Source of the DNA: CAVWDU01 sp963840725
Lineage (GTDB): Bacteria; Pseudomonadota; Gammaproteobacteria; Pseudomonadales; Halieaceae
Assembly (NCBI GenBank): GCA_963840725.1
Contig: CAWIZY010000023.1
Coordinates: 1 to 62,711 of the forward strand
Length of the DNA: 62,711 nucleotides
Direction of reading: 5' to 3'
Part shown: piece after piece, positions 28,192-36,848 of the stretch
Layout: each line of letters opens with the position of its first letter
Numbering within the stretch: position 1 is the stretch's first letter
Notes under the pieces: generated by a model
What the model was told of the DNA's origin: nothing
The model's input: the letters and a program-made list of their open reading frames with translations, nothing else
The model's database searches: none
Translations under genes and position numbers: made by a program

Positions 28192-29247
28192 ATGATGAGC
28201 AGACCCTCCGCCGAATTTCGATCTGATACTTTTACCTTGCCGGATGAGGCCATGCGCCGCGCTATTTACGAGGCGGAAGTCGGCAACTCCGCGTACGGCG
28301 AAGATCCCAGCGTCAGCGAACTGGAATTATTTCTGGCGGAGCTTTTCAGACAGGACGCAGCCTTATTTTTCCCCTCGGCCACCATGGCCGGGCAAGCCGC
28401 TATCGCGGTTTGGTGCAATCCGGCGGAGCTCGTGCTGATAGAGGAATACGGCCATAATTTCTATTTTGAAACCGGTTCTATGTCGCTTATCTCAGGCACA
28501 CAGGCGCGCACAATCCGCGGGCGGCACGGGATTCTCTGCGCAGAAACATTGGCAGCAGCCGTGCAGCACCCGGAAAACCCCTACGCCCGGACCGGTCTGA
28601 TTGTATTGGAAAACAGCTCGAACTACGGCGGTGGCACGGTGTATCCGCGCGCCATGCTCGAATCAATTTACAGTCTCGCTGCCAGTCATGGACTACCTGT
28701 TCATATTGATGGAGCGCGCATCTTCAACGCGTTGGAGTATTATCGACATACCGGGGCCGACATAATGCCGACACAAGTACTGCCAGGGCGAGGCTCGATA
28801 TCGCTGTGTTTTTCCAAGGGGCTGGGTGCCCCTATGGGCGCTGCGTTGGTTGGTGATGCACAGTTTATAAAAGAGGCTACCAGGTTGCGCTCCCTGCTGG
28901 GGGGTACGATGCGTCAGGCCGGTTTCATGGCAGCTGCAGCGTTGCACGGCCTGCGGCACAATCGTGTGCGTTTGGCCGAAGATCATGCCAATGCCAGATG
29001 TTTGGCACAGGGTCTGGCGGGAATTGAGGGTCTGGCAGTGGAGCTGGAAACGGTGCAGACCAATATGGTGTATGCCGATGTCGAGGCCGGTGCTGCCAGG
29101 GCGGAACGGTTGATTGCCCAACTGGCGAATAAAGGTGTCAGGGCCTGGAATTTGGCGGGCCGGTTGCGTTTCGTGACCAGCATGCTGGTCAGCCGCGCCG
29201 ATTGCGAATATGCAATTGTCGCGGTGCGCGAAGCACTGGCCGATTGA
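28192..29247 (+). CDS. Threonine-aldolase-like beta-eliminating lyase
   Basis: A 351-residue PLP enzyme with FRSDTFTLPDEAMRRAIYEAEVGNSAYGEDPSV at the N-terminus, a typical threonine aldolase signature. The His stacking residue is in YGHNFYFETGS, the Asp in VHIDGARIFNAL, and the PLP lysine in SLCFSKGLGAPMG. Low-specificity threonine aldolases split beta-hydroxy amino acids to glycine and an aldehyde; related enzymes do beta-elimination. It starts 4 bp after the aminotransferase stop and ends 1 bp before the PhzF start, so expression is coupled. Confidence 0.9.
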   Translation: MMSRPSAEFRSDTFTLPDEAMRRAIYEAEVGNSAYGEDPSVSELELFLAELFRQDAALFFPSATMAGQAAIAVWCNPAELVLIEEYGHNFYFETGSMSLISGTQARTIRGRHGILCAETLAAAVQHPENPYARTGLIVLENSSNYGGGTVYPRAMLESIYSLAASHGLPVHIDGARIFNALEYYRHTGADIMPTQVLPGRGSISLCFSKGLGAPMGAALVGDAQFIKEATRLRSLLGGTMRQAGFMAAAALHGLRHNRVRLAEDHANARCLAQGLAGIEGLAVELETVQTNMVYADVEAGAARAERLIAQLANKGVRAWNLAGRLRFVTSMLVSRADCEYAIVAVREALAD

Positions 29248-29248
29248 A

Positions 29249-30169
29249 GTGAGCCAGTCCGGGACAGTTGATATAGAAATCTGGCGCATGAACGCGTTCA
29301 CAGCTACCCCGTTTCACGGTAATCCCGCGGGGGTTGTCCTGGATGGAGATAAGCTGAACGATATGCAAAAGCAGCTTATAGCACCCCAGCTCAACAGTAT
29401 TTCAGAGACGGTGTATGTCTGTAGCCCGATTGATTCATCAGCTGATATCCGGCTGCGCTACTTCACCTCAACCAGGGAGGTAGATTTGTGCGGCCACGCG
29501 ACAATTGCGGCCATCTTTGCCCTGGCTCACGGCGGTCGAATTACCGGCTCGGCTGAGATCCGTGAGATTAGGGCAGAAACCTGTGTTGGAATTCTGCGGC
29601 TCACACTGGAGTTTGTTGCTGGCAAGTTGGCCCTGGTCACTATGACCCAGCCATTGCCTGAATTTCACGAACTGCCTGGCCTGGCTGGTGTTGCCGAGGT
29701 GCTCGGCCTGGAGCAGACCGCTATACGCACCGACCTGCCTGTGGCGTGTGCCAGTACCGGTATCTGGAGTGCCTATGTGCCTTTGGTTGATCGGCAGGCA
29801 CTGGCCGCGATAAATATCGATTATGCTCTTATAGAAAGCCTGTGGCCCGGGAACCCTGAGTTCGCTGGTATCTACCCGTTTGTACTGCTGGGCGGGGGCG
29901 GCGATAAAAACGCGTTGCAGAGCCAGGGCCGATTTTTCTGTCCACCGAAATTCGGTATTGCCGAAGATCCCATCACCGGTACCGCAAGCGGTGCACTTGC
30001 AGCTTATCTCATACACCATGGAGTCATGGAGCCAACGGGGAAGTTGGACGTCCGGCAGGGGGTGGAAATGGGCAGCGATGGCAGGCTGACGGCACGCCAG
30101 ACCAGTGCCGGTGCGATAGCGATCTGCGGACAGGCAGTGCCTATTTACACTGGGCACTTGACCCTGTGA
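29249..30169 (+). CDS. PhzF-family isomerase/epimerase
   Basis: A 306-residue protein with two similar halves. It keeps FHGNPAGVVL, the catalytic Glu in SISETVYV, CGHATIAAIFAL, and FGIAEDPITGTASGALAAYL. PhzF proteins catalyse proton-transfer isomerisations, for example on dihydrohydroxyanthranilate in phenazine synthesis. The likely start is GTG at 29249, two bases after the lyase stop; the frame extends upstream without a better start. It is the last gene of the plus-strand operon and converges on the class V enzyme with only 3 bp between stops. Confidence 0.9.
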   Translation: MSQSGTVDIEIWRMNAFTATPFHGNPAGVVLDGDKLNDMQKQLIAPQLNSISETVYVCSPIDSSADIRLRYFTSTREVDLCGHATIAAIFALAHGGRITGSAEIREIRAETCVGILRLTLEFVAGKLALVTMTQPLPEFHELPGLAGVAEVLGLEQTAIRTDLPVACASTGIWSAYVPLVDRQALAAINIDYALIESLWPGNPEFAGIYPFVLLGGGGDKNALQSQGRFFCPPKFGIAEDPITGTASGALAAYLIHHGVMEPTGKLDVRQGVEMGSDGRLTARQTSAGAIAICGQAVPIYTGHLTL

Positions 30170-30172
30170 GGG

Positions 30173-31306
30173 TCAGGCTAACAGATCAGATTCCGCCTCC
30201 AGAGCCCTGACCAGTTTCTCAACGTCCTCGGCATTATTATAAAAGTGCGGTGCCACTCGGATATTACCATCGCGAGCGGTAAGTATAATGTCACGCGCCT
30301 CCAGGCGTGATACCAGCGTTGCCGCATCCTTCGACTTTATAGCCAACATCGCACCATGCCTGTCTCTGGGTGTCATCAGTGTCCAGCCATGTGCGTCCAC
30401 TGCCTCCTTGATCAGGTCGGTGACCTTTTCCAGGCGCCGGGCAACAGTCTCCAGCCCGACAGACAGCAATAACTCAAGCCCTGCCTCAGCGGCAAACAAG
30501 CCGCAGGAGTTGGGTGTGCCCGCTTCGAAACGTCGCGCAGTGGGGTGAGGTAGATGATGGTAGATGTCCATTGCATGGGGATTTTCCTGGGCAAACCAGC
30601 CGGTGGACGTGGGAATCAGGCCGTTGCTTTCGCTGTTGCGAATATACATGTAGGCAACACCGCTCGTACCTATCAGATATTTGGTACAGCCACCGACCAG
30701 AAAATCGATACCGGATCCGGCTACATCCAATGGCCTTGTACCGATACCCTGGTAAGCATCCACTAGTACCATAGCGCCCCTTGCGTGGGCCATTTCGACG
30801 ATCGGCGCCGTATCTACCCAGACGCCGTTGCGATAACAAACCAACGGTATTGCCACTAGCAATGTCTTGTCATCGATCAGTCGATCGAATTCGGCGAGGG
30901 GTATGTCGGTGCCGCTGTTGTCTGCCTTGGCCCGCACGACTTCTGCGCCACGCGCTTCCTGAGCCAACATAATCTGTGAGGTCGTGGGAAAATCGAAGTC
31001 CGTGGTGACAATCCGGGAACGCTCACCGTCAAACCTGAACGCAGTCATCAGGCTGTTGAGTGATTCAGTGACCGAGGTCGATATCGAAACGTCATCGGCG
31101 GGGGCCTGCAGGACAGCGGCCATCAGCTCACGTACGCTTTCTATCTTGTCGCAGTAGATATCCCAGCGCGCGCCTTCTTCCAGGCGAATAGTGATGTACT
31201 GCTCAATGGCCGCTTTCACTTCATGTGAAATGGGCCCATAGGAGCAACCGTTAAAGTAAGCCTTGTTCTCCAATATGGGAAAATGCCCGCGAATATCTTC
31301 GTTCAT
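30173..31306 (-). CDS. Class V aminotransferase-fold PLP enzyme
   Basis: This 377-residue enzyme has HFPILENKAYFNGCSYGPIS at the N-terminus, VSISTSVTESLNSL, the Asp in VLVDAYQGIGTRPLDV, and the PLP lysine in GGCTKYLIGTSG. It ends with RVAPHFYNNAEDVEKLVRAL. The class holds cysteine desulfurases, kynureninases and isopenicillin N epimerase-like enzymes; the pattern here is nearer to kynureninase/epimerase-like members than to IscS. It follows the NSS transporter with 9 bp and a good AAGGA site, so transporter and enzyme form a two-gene operon. Confidence 0.9.
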   Translation of the reverse strand: MNEDIRGHFPILENKAYFNGCSYGPISHEVKAAIEQYITIRLEEGARWDIYCDKIESVRELMAAVLQAPADDVSISTSVTESLNSLMTAFRFDGERSRIVTTDFDFPTTSQIMLAQEARGAEVVRAKADNSGTDIPLAEFDRLIDDKTLLVAIPLVCYRNGVWVDTAPIVEMAHARGAMVLVDAYQGIGTRPLDVAGSGIDFLVGGCTKYLIGTSGVAYMYIRNSESNGLIPTSTGWFAQENPHAMDIYHHLPHPTARRFEAGTPNSCGLFAAEAGLELLLSVGLETVARRLEKVTDLIKEAVDAHGWTLMTPRDRHGAMLAIKSKDAATLVSRLEARDIILTARDGNIRVAPHFYNNAEDVEKLVRALEAESDLLA

Positions 31307-31315
31307 TTATATTCC

Positions 31316-32659
31316 TTATTCTCCGCTGATCGCACCGACAATGGTGGCAATCAAAATGCCAGCCAGGGCGACCGGTATGACATAGCGCATCCACAGGAAA
31401 ATCAGCCTGTCGATCGGGCCGGGGTTCTCACTGGTAAAAATCTGCTGCAGGGCATTGGCCTTGCCATAGGACCAGGTGATTGCAAGCACCGCCAGCAAGC
31501 CCCCGGTAACCATGAAGCCCGAACCAATAATAAGATCAAGGATGCCGATAATTTCCGGGTGCCAACCGGGATAAATCATTATGCTGGTTTCTATCAGGCC
31601 AACGAGTAGCAGCAGTCTGGGCCTGCCCAACCATTGCCCGATGGGCTCCTCTTCCAGGGATACGGTTACGACCTGAAATACAGCCACTGCTGAGAGAAAG
31701 GATACCAGTGCCAGTGCCACCAGCAGAAAGCTACCAAAAATCCGTCCCGCCGGCATCTGAGTGAGCAGGGTCGGTAGCGTCTCGAACAAAAGTGTGGGGC
31801 CGCCATTGAGCTCCATGCCAAACACGATGACAGTTGGCACGATGAACAGCGTGGCCAGCAGTGATGCGAGAGTGTCGCCACTGGCCGACAGTATGGCTAC
31901 GCTGCCAAGCTTGGTATCGTTACTGATGAACTTACCATAGACCAGCGCAAAGGATGCGCCCAGGCCAACCGAGAAGAAGCATTGCCCCAGAGCGGCAAAC
32001 AGCTGGGTGATACCGATTTGTGAGAAGTCGGGTCGCATGAACTCACGCATTGCTGCGACGGCCCCTGGCAGATTAAGCGCCACATACACCAGGTAAATAG
32101 CCACCAGGAAAAAAAACGGGACAAAGGTTTCACTGACCCGCTCGATGCCGCCTTTTAGCCCCCGCCAGATAACAAAAATTGCAGCCCATAGCACGGCAAC
32201 GCCCACCGTGAATTGGAGTCCCGAATTCGCCAGCATACGACTGTAACCCGCGAGGTTTTCAGGAGAGAAACCGCGCACCACGACATACCAGGCACTGTAG
32301 AAAACATTGCCGACTACCAGCGTATAGTAAGAGCCTGAGAGCAGTACGCCGACTACGAGAATGTAACCGAGTAGTCGTCCAGCCGGACCGAAACTCTTGT
32401 GCAATACCGTTATCGTTGCGCCGCGGTGGGCTCTGGCCAGGGCCAACTCACACATCAGCGCCGGCACTGCGATAACGATCATCAGGACAATAAACAACAG
32501 CAGGAACGCGCTACCGCCATAGGTGCCCATCATGTAGGGGAAGCGCCATACATTGCCCAGGCCCACCGCTACCCCCAGCAGCGTTAATACTGTTGTTATG
32601 AAGGAGGTAAAAGTCGGTGTTTGCGCAGAATTTGGCATTTTTTGCTCAACTGTCTTCAA
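31316..32659 (-). CDS. Sodium:neurotransmitter symporter-family (NSS) amino-acid transporter
   Basis: This 447-residue protein has 11-12 membrane segments. TM1 holds the unwound NSS motif (LGVAVGLGNVWRFPYMMGTYGGSAFLLLFI), and TM6 the FSVGLGASFALVYGKF block. Bacterial NSS proteins (LeuT, TnaT, MhsT) take up leucine, tryptophan or other hydrophobic amino acids with sodium. A TTG at 32659 follows AAGGTGA, while an ATG lies at 32638; either may start. It is divergent from the TrpB-like gene and co-directional with the class V enzyme, which suggests that the substrate is an amino acid processed by these enzymes. Confidence 0.95.
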   Translation of the reverse strand: MKTVEQKMPNSAQTPTFTSFITTVLTLLGVAVGLGNVWRFPYMMGTYGGSAFLLLFIVLMIVIAVPALMCELALARAHRGATITVLHKSFGPAGRLLGYILVVGVLLSGSYYTLVVGNVFYSAWYVVVRGFSPENLAGYSRMLANSGLQFTVGVAVLWAAIFVIWRGLKGGIERVSETFVPFFFLVAIYLVYVALNLPGAVAAMREFMRPDFSQIGITQLFAALGQCFFSVGLGASFALVYGKFISNDTKLGSVAILSASGDTLASLLATLFIVPTVIVFGMELNGGPTLLFETLPTLLTQMPAGRIFGSFLLVALALVSFLSAVAVFQVVTVSLEEEPIGQWLGRPRLLLLVGLIETSIMIYPGWHPEIIGILDLIIGSGFMVTGGLLAVLAITWSYGKANALQQIFTSENPGPIDRLIFLWMRYVIPVALAGILIATIVGAISGE

Positions 32660-32772
32660 TCGTCACCTTAGCAACTGTCCCTAGACATAACCAGCATATA
32701 AAATAGCACTTTTGTTCTATTTCCTGCAGTTCCGTGCCTGCGCCCTGTCACCGAGATATCCGAGGTAATTAC

Positions 32773-34134
32773 ATGGACAATTACACAAAGGTTCTTCTGG
32801 AGGAAGATGAAATTCCTACCCGCTGGTACAACATTGTTGCTGATCTGCCAGTCCCCGTACCCCCACCCTTGCACCCGGGAACCTTGCAGCCTGCCAGCGC
32901 TGAAGATTTTGCGCCGCTGTTCCCCAGCGCGTTGATCGAGCAGGAGGTGAGCACAGATCCTTATATTGATATTCCGGGCGAGGTGCTGGATGTTTACCGG
33001 CTGTGGCGCCCGAGTCCACTGTTCAGGGCGCGGCGCTTGGAAAAACTCCTGGATACACCCGCGAAGATTTTTTACAAGTATGAAGGCGTCAGCCCCGCGG
33101 GTTCGCACAAGCCCAATACGGCAGTACCCCAAGCGTATTACAACGCCCGGGAAGGTATTACCAAGCTCACTACTGAAACCGGCGCGGGGCAGTGGGGTAG
33201 TTCACTGGCATTTGCCTGTGCCCAGTTTGGTCTGGAGTGCGAGATCTGGCAGGTGGCTGCATCCTACCGGGCCAAACCCCATCGCCGAACCATGATGGAG
33301 ATATGGGGTGGCGAGGTGCATCCAAGCCCCTCCACGCGAACCGAGTTCGGTCGTGCCCTGCTGGCAGAGGATGCCAACCATCCAGGCTCTCTGGGAATAG
33401 CCATTTCGGAGGCTGTCAGCGAGGCCGTTGGTAACGAGCAGACCCGTTACGCGCTGGGTAGCGTCCTTAATCACGTGTTGATGCACCAGACCGTGATCGG
33501 TGAGGAAGCACTGCTGCAGATGGCAAAAGTGGGTGAGACACCTGATGTGCTGGTCGGCTGTACCGGCGGCGGTTCCAATTTTGGAGGCCTCGCATTTCCG
33601 TTCCTGCGCGAGAAGCTGGCTGGCCGTATTAACCCGGTGATACGCTGTGTGGAACCCACGGCCTGCCCAACGTTAACCAAGGGTCAGTACCGTTATGATT
33701 TTGGCGATACCGCCGGGCTCACTCCGCTGATGAAAATGCACACCCTGGGTCATTCCTTCATACCTGAACCCATTCACGCCGGTGGTTTGCGCTACCACGG
33801 CATGGCACCGCTGGTGTCTCATGCCTACGAACTGGGCCTGGTGGAGGCGATCGCCATTCCGCAAACCGAGTGTTTTGCCGGTGCTATCCAGTTCGCGCGC
33901 AGCGAGGGAATTGTGCCGGCCCCCGAGCCGACCCATGCGATTGCCGCCGCCATAAGAGAGGCGCTGGCCTGCCGGGAGAGCGGCGAGGAGAAAACCATTC
34001 TCACGGCGCTTTGCGGACACGGCCATCTTGACATGGGGTCTTACGAAAAGTACCTGAGCGGCGAGATGGTCGATCTGGAGCTATCCGATGAATCCATCGC
34101 TGAAGCTATGGCCAGCGTACCTGTGTTGGCTTAG
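32773..34134 (+). CDS. TrpB2-like PLP synthase
   Basis: This 453-residue protein matches the TrpB2 type of tryptophan synthase beta chain. It has an extended N-terminus (EDEIPTRWYNIVADLP), RPSPLFRARRLEK, the PLP lysine in GSHKPNTAVPQAYYN, the catalytic Glu block TTETGAGQWGSSLA, the phosphate loop CTGGGSNFGGLAFPF, and CGHGHLDMGSYEKYL. TrpB2 joins indole to serine or O-phosphoserine, and relatives use other nucleophiles. No trpA or other trp genes are nearby, so a role in an ordinary trp operon is unlikely. It is divergent from the NSS transporter, sharing a 110-bp promoter region. Confidence 0.93.
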   Translation: MDNYTKVLLEEDEIPTRWYNIVADLPVPVPPPLHPGTLQPASAEDFAPLFPSALIEQEVSTDPYIDIPGEVLDVYRLWRPSPLFRARRLEKLLDTPAKIFYKYEGVSPAGSHKPNTAVPQAYYNAREGITKLTTETGAGQWGSSLAFACAQFGLECEIWQVAASYRAKPHRRTMMEIWGGEVHPSPSTRTEFGRALLAEDANHPGSLGIAISEAVSEAVGNEQTRYALGSVLNHVLMHQTVIGEEALLQMAKVGETPDVLVGCTGGGSNFGGLAFPFLREKLAGRINPVIRCVEPTACPTLTKGQYRYDFGDTAGLTPLMKMHTLGHSFIPEPIHAGGLRYHGMAPLVSHAYELGLVEAIAIPQTECFAGAIQFARSEGIVPAPEPTHAIAAAIREALACRESGEEKTILTALCGHGHLDMGSYEKYLSGEMVDLELSDESIAEAMASVPVLA

Positions 34135-34165
34135 CGGTGATCAGGTGACCGCGTTGCGCCGCCCC

Positions 34166-34215
34166 GGGCCCTGGTCGCCTCGTGAGACTGCTCAGCCCGA
34201 TTATTGGCATAACCA
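34166..34215 (-). mobile_element. Short remnant of an IS6-family transposase
   Basis: About 45 bases (CCCTGGTCG, then CTCAGCCCGATTATT) resemble the part of the IS6 transposase fragment at 38820-38865 that encodes NNRAEHSHESTR. No other piece is left. The rest of 34135-34387 holds no gene that I can see. Confidence 0.45.
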
Positions 34216-34387
34216 AAACACTTCCTGGGGCAAGCTCTCCTGATCGACAGCTCGCCAAGGATAATGCTGCTTCCCGTTGATTCCAGCAATTTCAAGCGAT
34301 TATCCTGGCAGTACCCCTAGACCTGCACATATATTCCAAACTGGGAACAGATGTCGTCTTTCCATTCAGCCGAAATCCCCTCTATTG

Positions 34388-34804
34388 TTAAACAAATTTC
34401 ATCCTGAAGCTGGGCAGCTCCAGGGCACGAAGCACACGGCCCTTAAGTGACCCGATCATACCGGTGCTCGATACACCGGAAGCGGGCTCCTCCTTGGTAA
34501 TCGCAAGCAGCGCACCGTCCTTAGCGGTGAATTCAAACTCACCTCGCACTTTATTTTGCAAACGCCTGTCCGCAATAAATCGGGCTCGTGCTGCATCCAG
34601 CCCCACCGTCGCCAGAGCGCACGCCACCGTGGCGTTGACGTTGCGTGGGAACTTTAAGGCATCCATAGCGGTGGTGGCGATGGGGCCCGCGCCCATAAAG
34701 AACTCGACAAGTTCACGACCCGTGGAGTGGCCACCACTGATAATGACAGACTGAAATACAAAGCCAGGCAAGAGGAAGCGCTGGAAAAAGTTACCTGCCT
34801 TCAA
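34388..34804 (-). pseudogene. Aspartate-dehydrogenase-like protein, C-terminal part
   Basis: The frame holds the substrate domain of L-aspartate dehydrogenase-like enzymes (ALKFPRNVNATVACALATVGLDAARARFIADRR, FEFTAKDGALLAI) preceded by SVIISGGHSTGRELVEFFMG, but the N-terminal NAD-binding Rossmann domain is absent. It lies 17 bp after the FAD oxidase gene on the same strand. It is either a truncated pseudogene or an unusually short relative. In a complete form it would convert an amino acid to its imino acid with NAD. Confidence 0.5.
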
Positions 34805-34821
34805 AATTGCCTGACCCGGTA

Positions 34822-35961
34822 TCAGTCAAATCTTGCGCGCCCCACTGATTGTTCTGTTATGCCCAGTTCAGCGAATTCTGCGCCAATGGGTTCATGCATA
34901 GCCAGGTCGGCAGCCAGTTGCGACACAGCAGGAGCGGTCTGGATACCGACCCCCCCCTGCCCTACCAACCAAAAAAATGTCGGGCTGGACGGATCGTATC
35001 CGATAACCGGCTGCCGATCAGGCGAGAAAGTACGCAGGCCAGCCCACTTGTGGTGGATATGTTTTATCTCAAGTGTAGTGGCGGCCTCGATATTATAGGC
35101 GGCCAACGCAATATCGTACTCTTCTGGCTGGGCATCGCAGGGCGGTGAGGGGATTTCATCGGCAGAGGACCCCATCAATTTACCTGCTTCAGCCATGAAG
35201 TAGTAGCCGCCGCTGATTCCGCCCACTGCCGGCCAGTCATCGAAATCCGCTTCCGCTGGACCATCGAAAGTAATCATGGTACGCCGCATAGGGGCCAGAC
35301 CGAGGGAGTTAACCCCGGCCATTTCCGCAATCCTGTCTCCCCAGGCACCGGCTGCGTTTACTATTTTATCGGCGGAAACTTTACCTCCATCACCCAGGTA
35401 AATCGCCCAGGAATTTCGCTCGCGCTCAATCGCAATCACTTCAGCGCCACATAAAATCTGCCCGCCGTGGCACAGCGTCTGCTTGCGATACCCGGCAATC
35501 AACTCGGCAACATCAAGACGCGCTGCCAAAGGTTCCCACAGCGCACCCTGGATGGTGCCGTCTCTCGTTCGAACAATCGGTACCCGCGCTGATACTTCTG
35601 CCTGATGGAGCAACTCAAGACCCTTCACCTCATCGACCCTGCTTTCATAGAGCCACTGCAGTTGGTCCGCATCTTCAAGCGTTGCGGTGTGCAGGCAGCC
35701 ATTGGTGTCGATCAGCGCTTGTTGCGTAAATTCTGCGGGCGGTGAATCAAAAAAGGGGCGACTCAGCTCACTCAAAAGACCCGCCAGGCCATCGGTATAT
35801 ATCCGGGAGTAAACTGCTGCCGAGCGCCCACTGGTGTGGTAGGCCAGATCGGACTCTCGCTCCAGCAAGCACACATCAGACCTGCAACTCAAATGACAGG
35901 CGACAGAAAGCCCTGCGATGCCACCGCCAATAATGCAGAAGTCTGTTGTCAGGTCACTCAC
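34822..35961 (-). CDS. FAD-dependent amino-acid oxidase/deaminase (DAO family)
   Basis: A 380-residue flavoprotein with an N-terminal GxGxxG dinucleotide fold (DFCIIGGGIAGLSVACHLS) and a C-terminal FAD-binding end (WAGLRTFSPDRQPVIGYDPSS, FFWLVGQGGVGIQTAPAVS). HTSGRSAAVYS is typical of the D-amino-acid dehydrogenase/glycine oxidase/sarcosine oxidase group. A GTG at 35961 gives a start just before the Rossmann fold; the frame extends to an ATG at 36030. The substrate is unknown, but the cluster suggests an amino or imino acid. Confidence 0.9.
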   Translation of the reverse strand: MSDLTTDFCIIGGGIAGLSVACHLSCRSDVCLLERESDLAYHTSGRSAAVYSRIYTDGLAGLLSELSRPFFDSPPAEFTQQALIDTNGCLHTATLEDADQLQWLYESRVDEVKGLELLHQAEVSARVPIVRTRDGTIQGALWEPLAARLDVAELIAGYRKQTLCHGGQILCGAEVIAIERERNSWAIYLGDGGKVSADKIVNAAGAWGDRIAEMAGVNSLGLAPMRRTMITFDGPAEADFDDWPAVGGISGGYYFMAEAGKLMGSSADEIPSPPCDAQPEEYDIALAAYNIEAATTLEIKHIHHKWAGLRTFSPDRQPVIGYDPSSPTFFWLVGQGGVGIQTAPAVSQLAADLAMHEPIGAEFAELGITEQSVGRARFD

Positions 35962-36030
35962 AAAGTCAGGTCCGCGTTGTGTACTTCGTAAAAAGATATG
36001 CCAACAATCAGGCCGCTTTATAAGAGACAT

Positions 36031-36282
36031 TTTTCTGCCAGTTGTTCGCTCAGTCTAGCCGACTAATTGCGGGTTGCATATTTTTCGTTTGATCATGGCC
36101 CTGGCTTTCACCAGGGCACCTTGATCCATTATTTCGCTTCGCCAGCGATTCCCGCTCGTACCCGCGACCTGCCCAAAAATCGCCACAGCAATACCCCGCC
36201 TATGCTTTTCCGAAACATCGAACGAGAACAGTCACCTCCCTTCCCACCGGGACTTACTAAAGATCAATAAGCTGCGGGCGCT
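36031..36282. other. Gap with no gene seen
   Basis: Only short frames without family features. It separates the amino-acid island from an IS91 fragment. Confidence 0.3.
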
Positions 36283-36620
36283 ATGCCTCGTAAGCCCGCG
36301 AGGCTACAGCATGTTCTGTTTCTGGACGGCGTCTATGTGTATCGCGACGATCAGCCATCCCGCTTTCTCCGAGTCAAAGCGCCGGACAAAAACGAGTTGG
36401 AGGCTCTGGTTCAGCAGGTCAGTAAACGTGTAGGCCGCTGCCTGCAAGAGCCTGCCCCACGAGCGCAGCGAGTGCTTTGGGTATGGGACAACCCAGGTGG
36501 CCTTCGATCGGGGCAGCCATCCGCCGGTCGATTTCATGACCCGTTTGGCAGCATTAGCACCCAAGCCGAGGGCCAATGGAACGGGGACGCCAGTGAACAC
36601 CGCATGGCATGAACTGTTGC
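36283..36620 (+). mobile_element. IS91-family transposase fragment with internal deletion
   Basis: Holds HVLFLDGVYVYRDDQPSRFLRVKAPDKNELEALV, QVSKRVGRCLQ and then jumps through a class A palindrome to GQPGGLRSG/ VDFMTRLAALAPKPR, that is, the region between RCLERQGLL and GTTQVAF is deleted. It lies just upstream of the hydroxy-acid dehydrogenase. Confidence 0.75.
36446..36485 (+). repeat. Class A palindromic unit at a deletion junction
   Basis: AGAGCCTGCCCCACGAGCG, then CAGCGAGTGCTTTGGG joins VGRCLQ directly to the sequence that normally follows LKTPYR. The unit is the junction of an internal deletion of about 250 bp of transposase. Confidence 0.75.
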
Positions 36621-36848
36621 GTGCTCCCGTCCAGGATTGGACGGATATGAATGACATGCCTACCACCGCGAACAGGGTTTCCCAGTCAATAACCGAGAAC
36701 TTCAGTAGGTCAGAAAGCCCGGTCGACAGAATCAGCGAGCGTGTGTACTTTCAATAGGTTTTTAATACGGCCTATACTTCGCTCAGGTACTCTAACGAAT
36801 GACAGTCATCAAATAGTGCCGATATTGGCCAATAAGGGAAATAAGCAA

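Noticed and set aside
32773..34134. Part of a tryptophan biosynthesis operon
   Set aside because: No trpA, trpC or other trp genes are near, and the neighbours are a transporter and other PLP enzymes.
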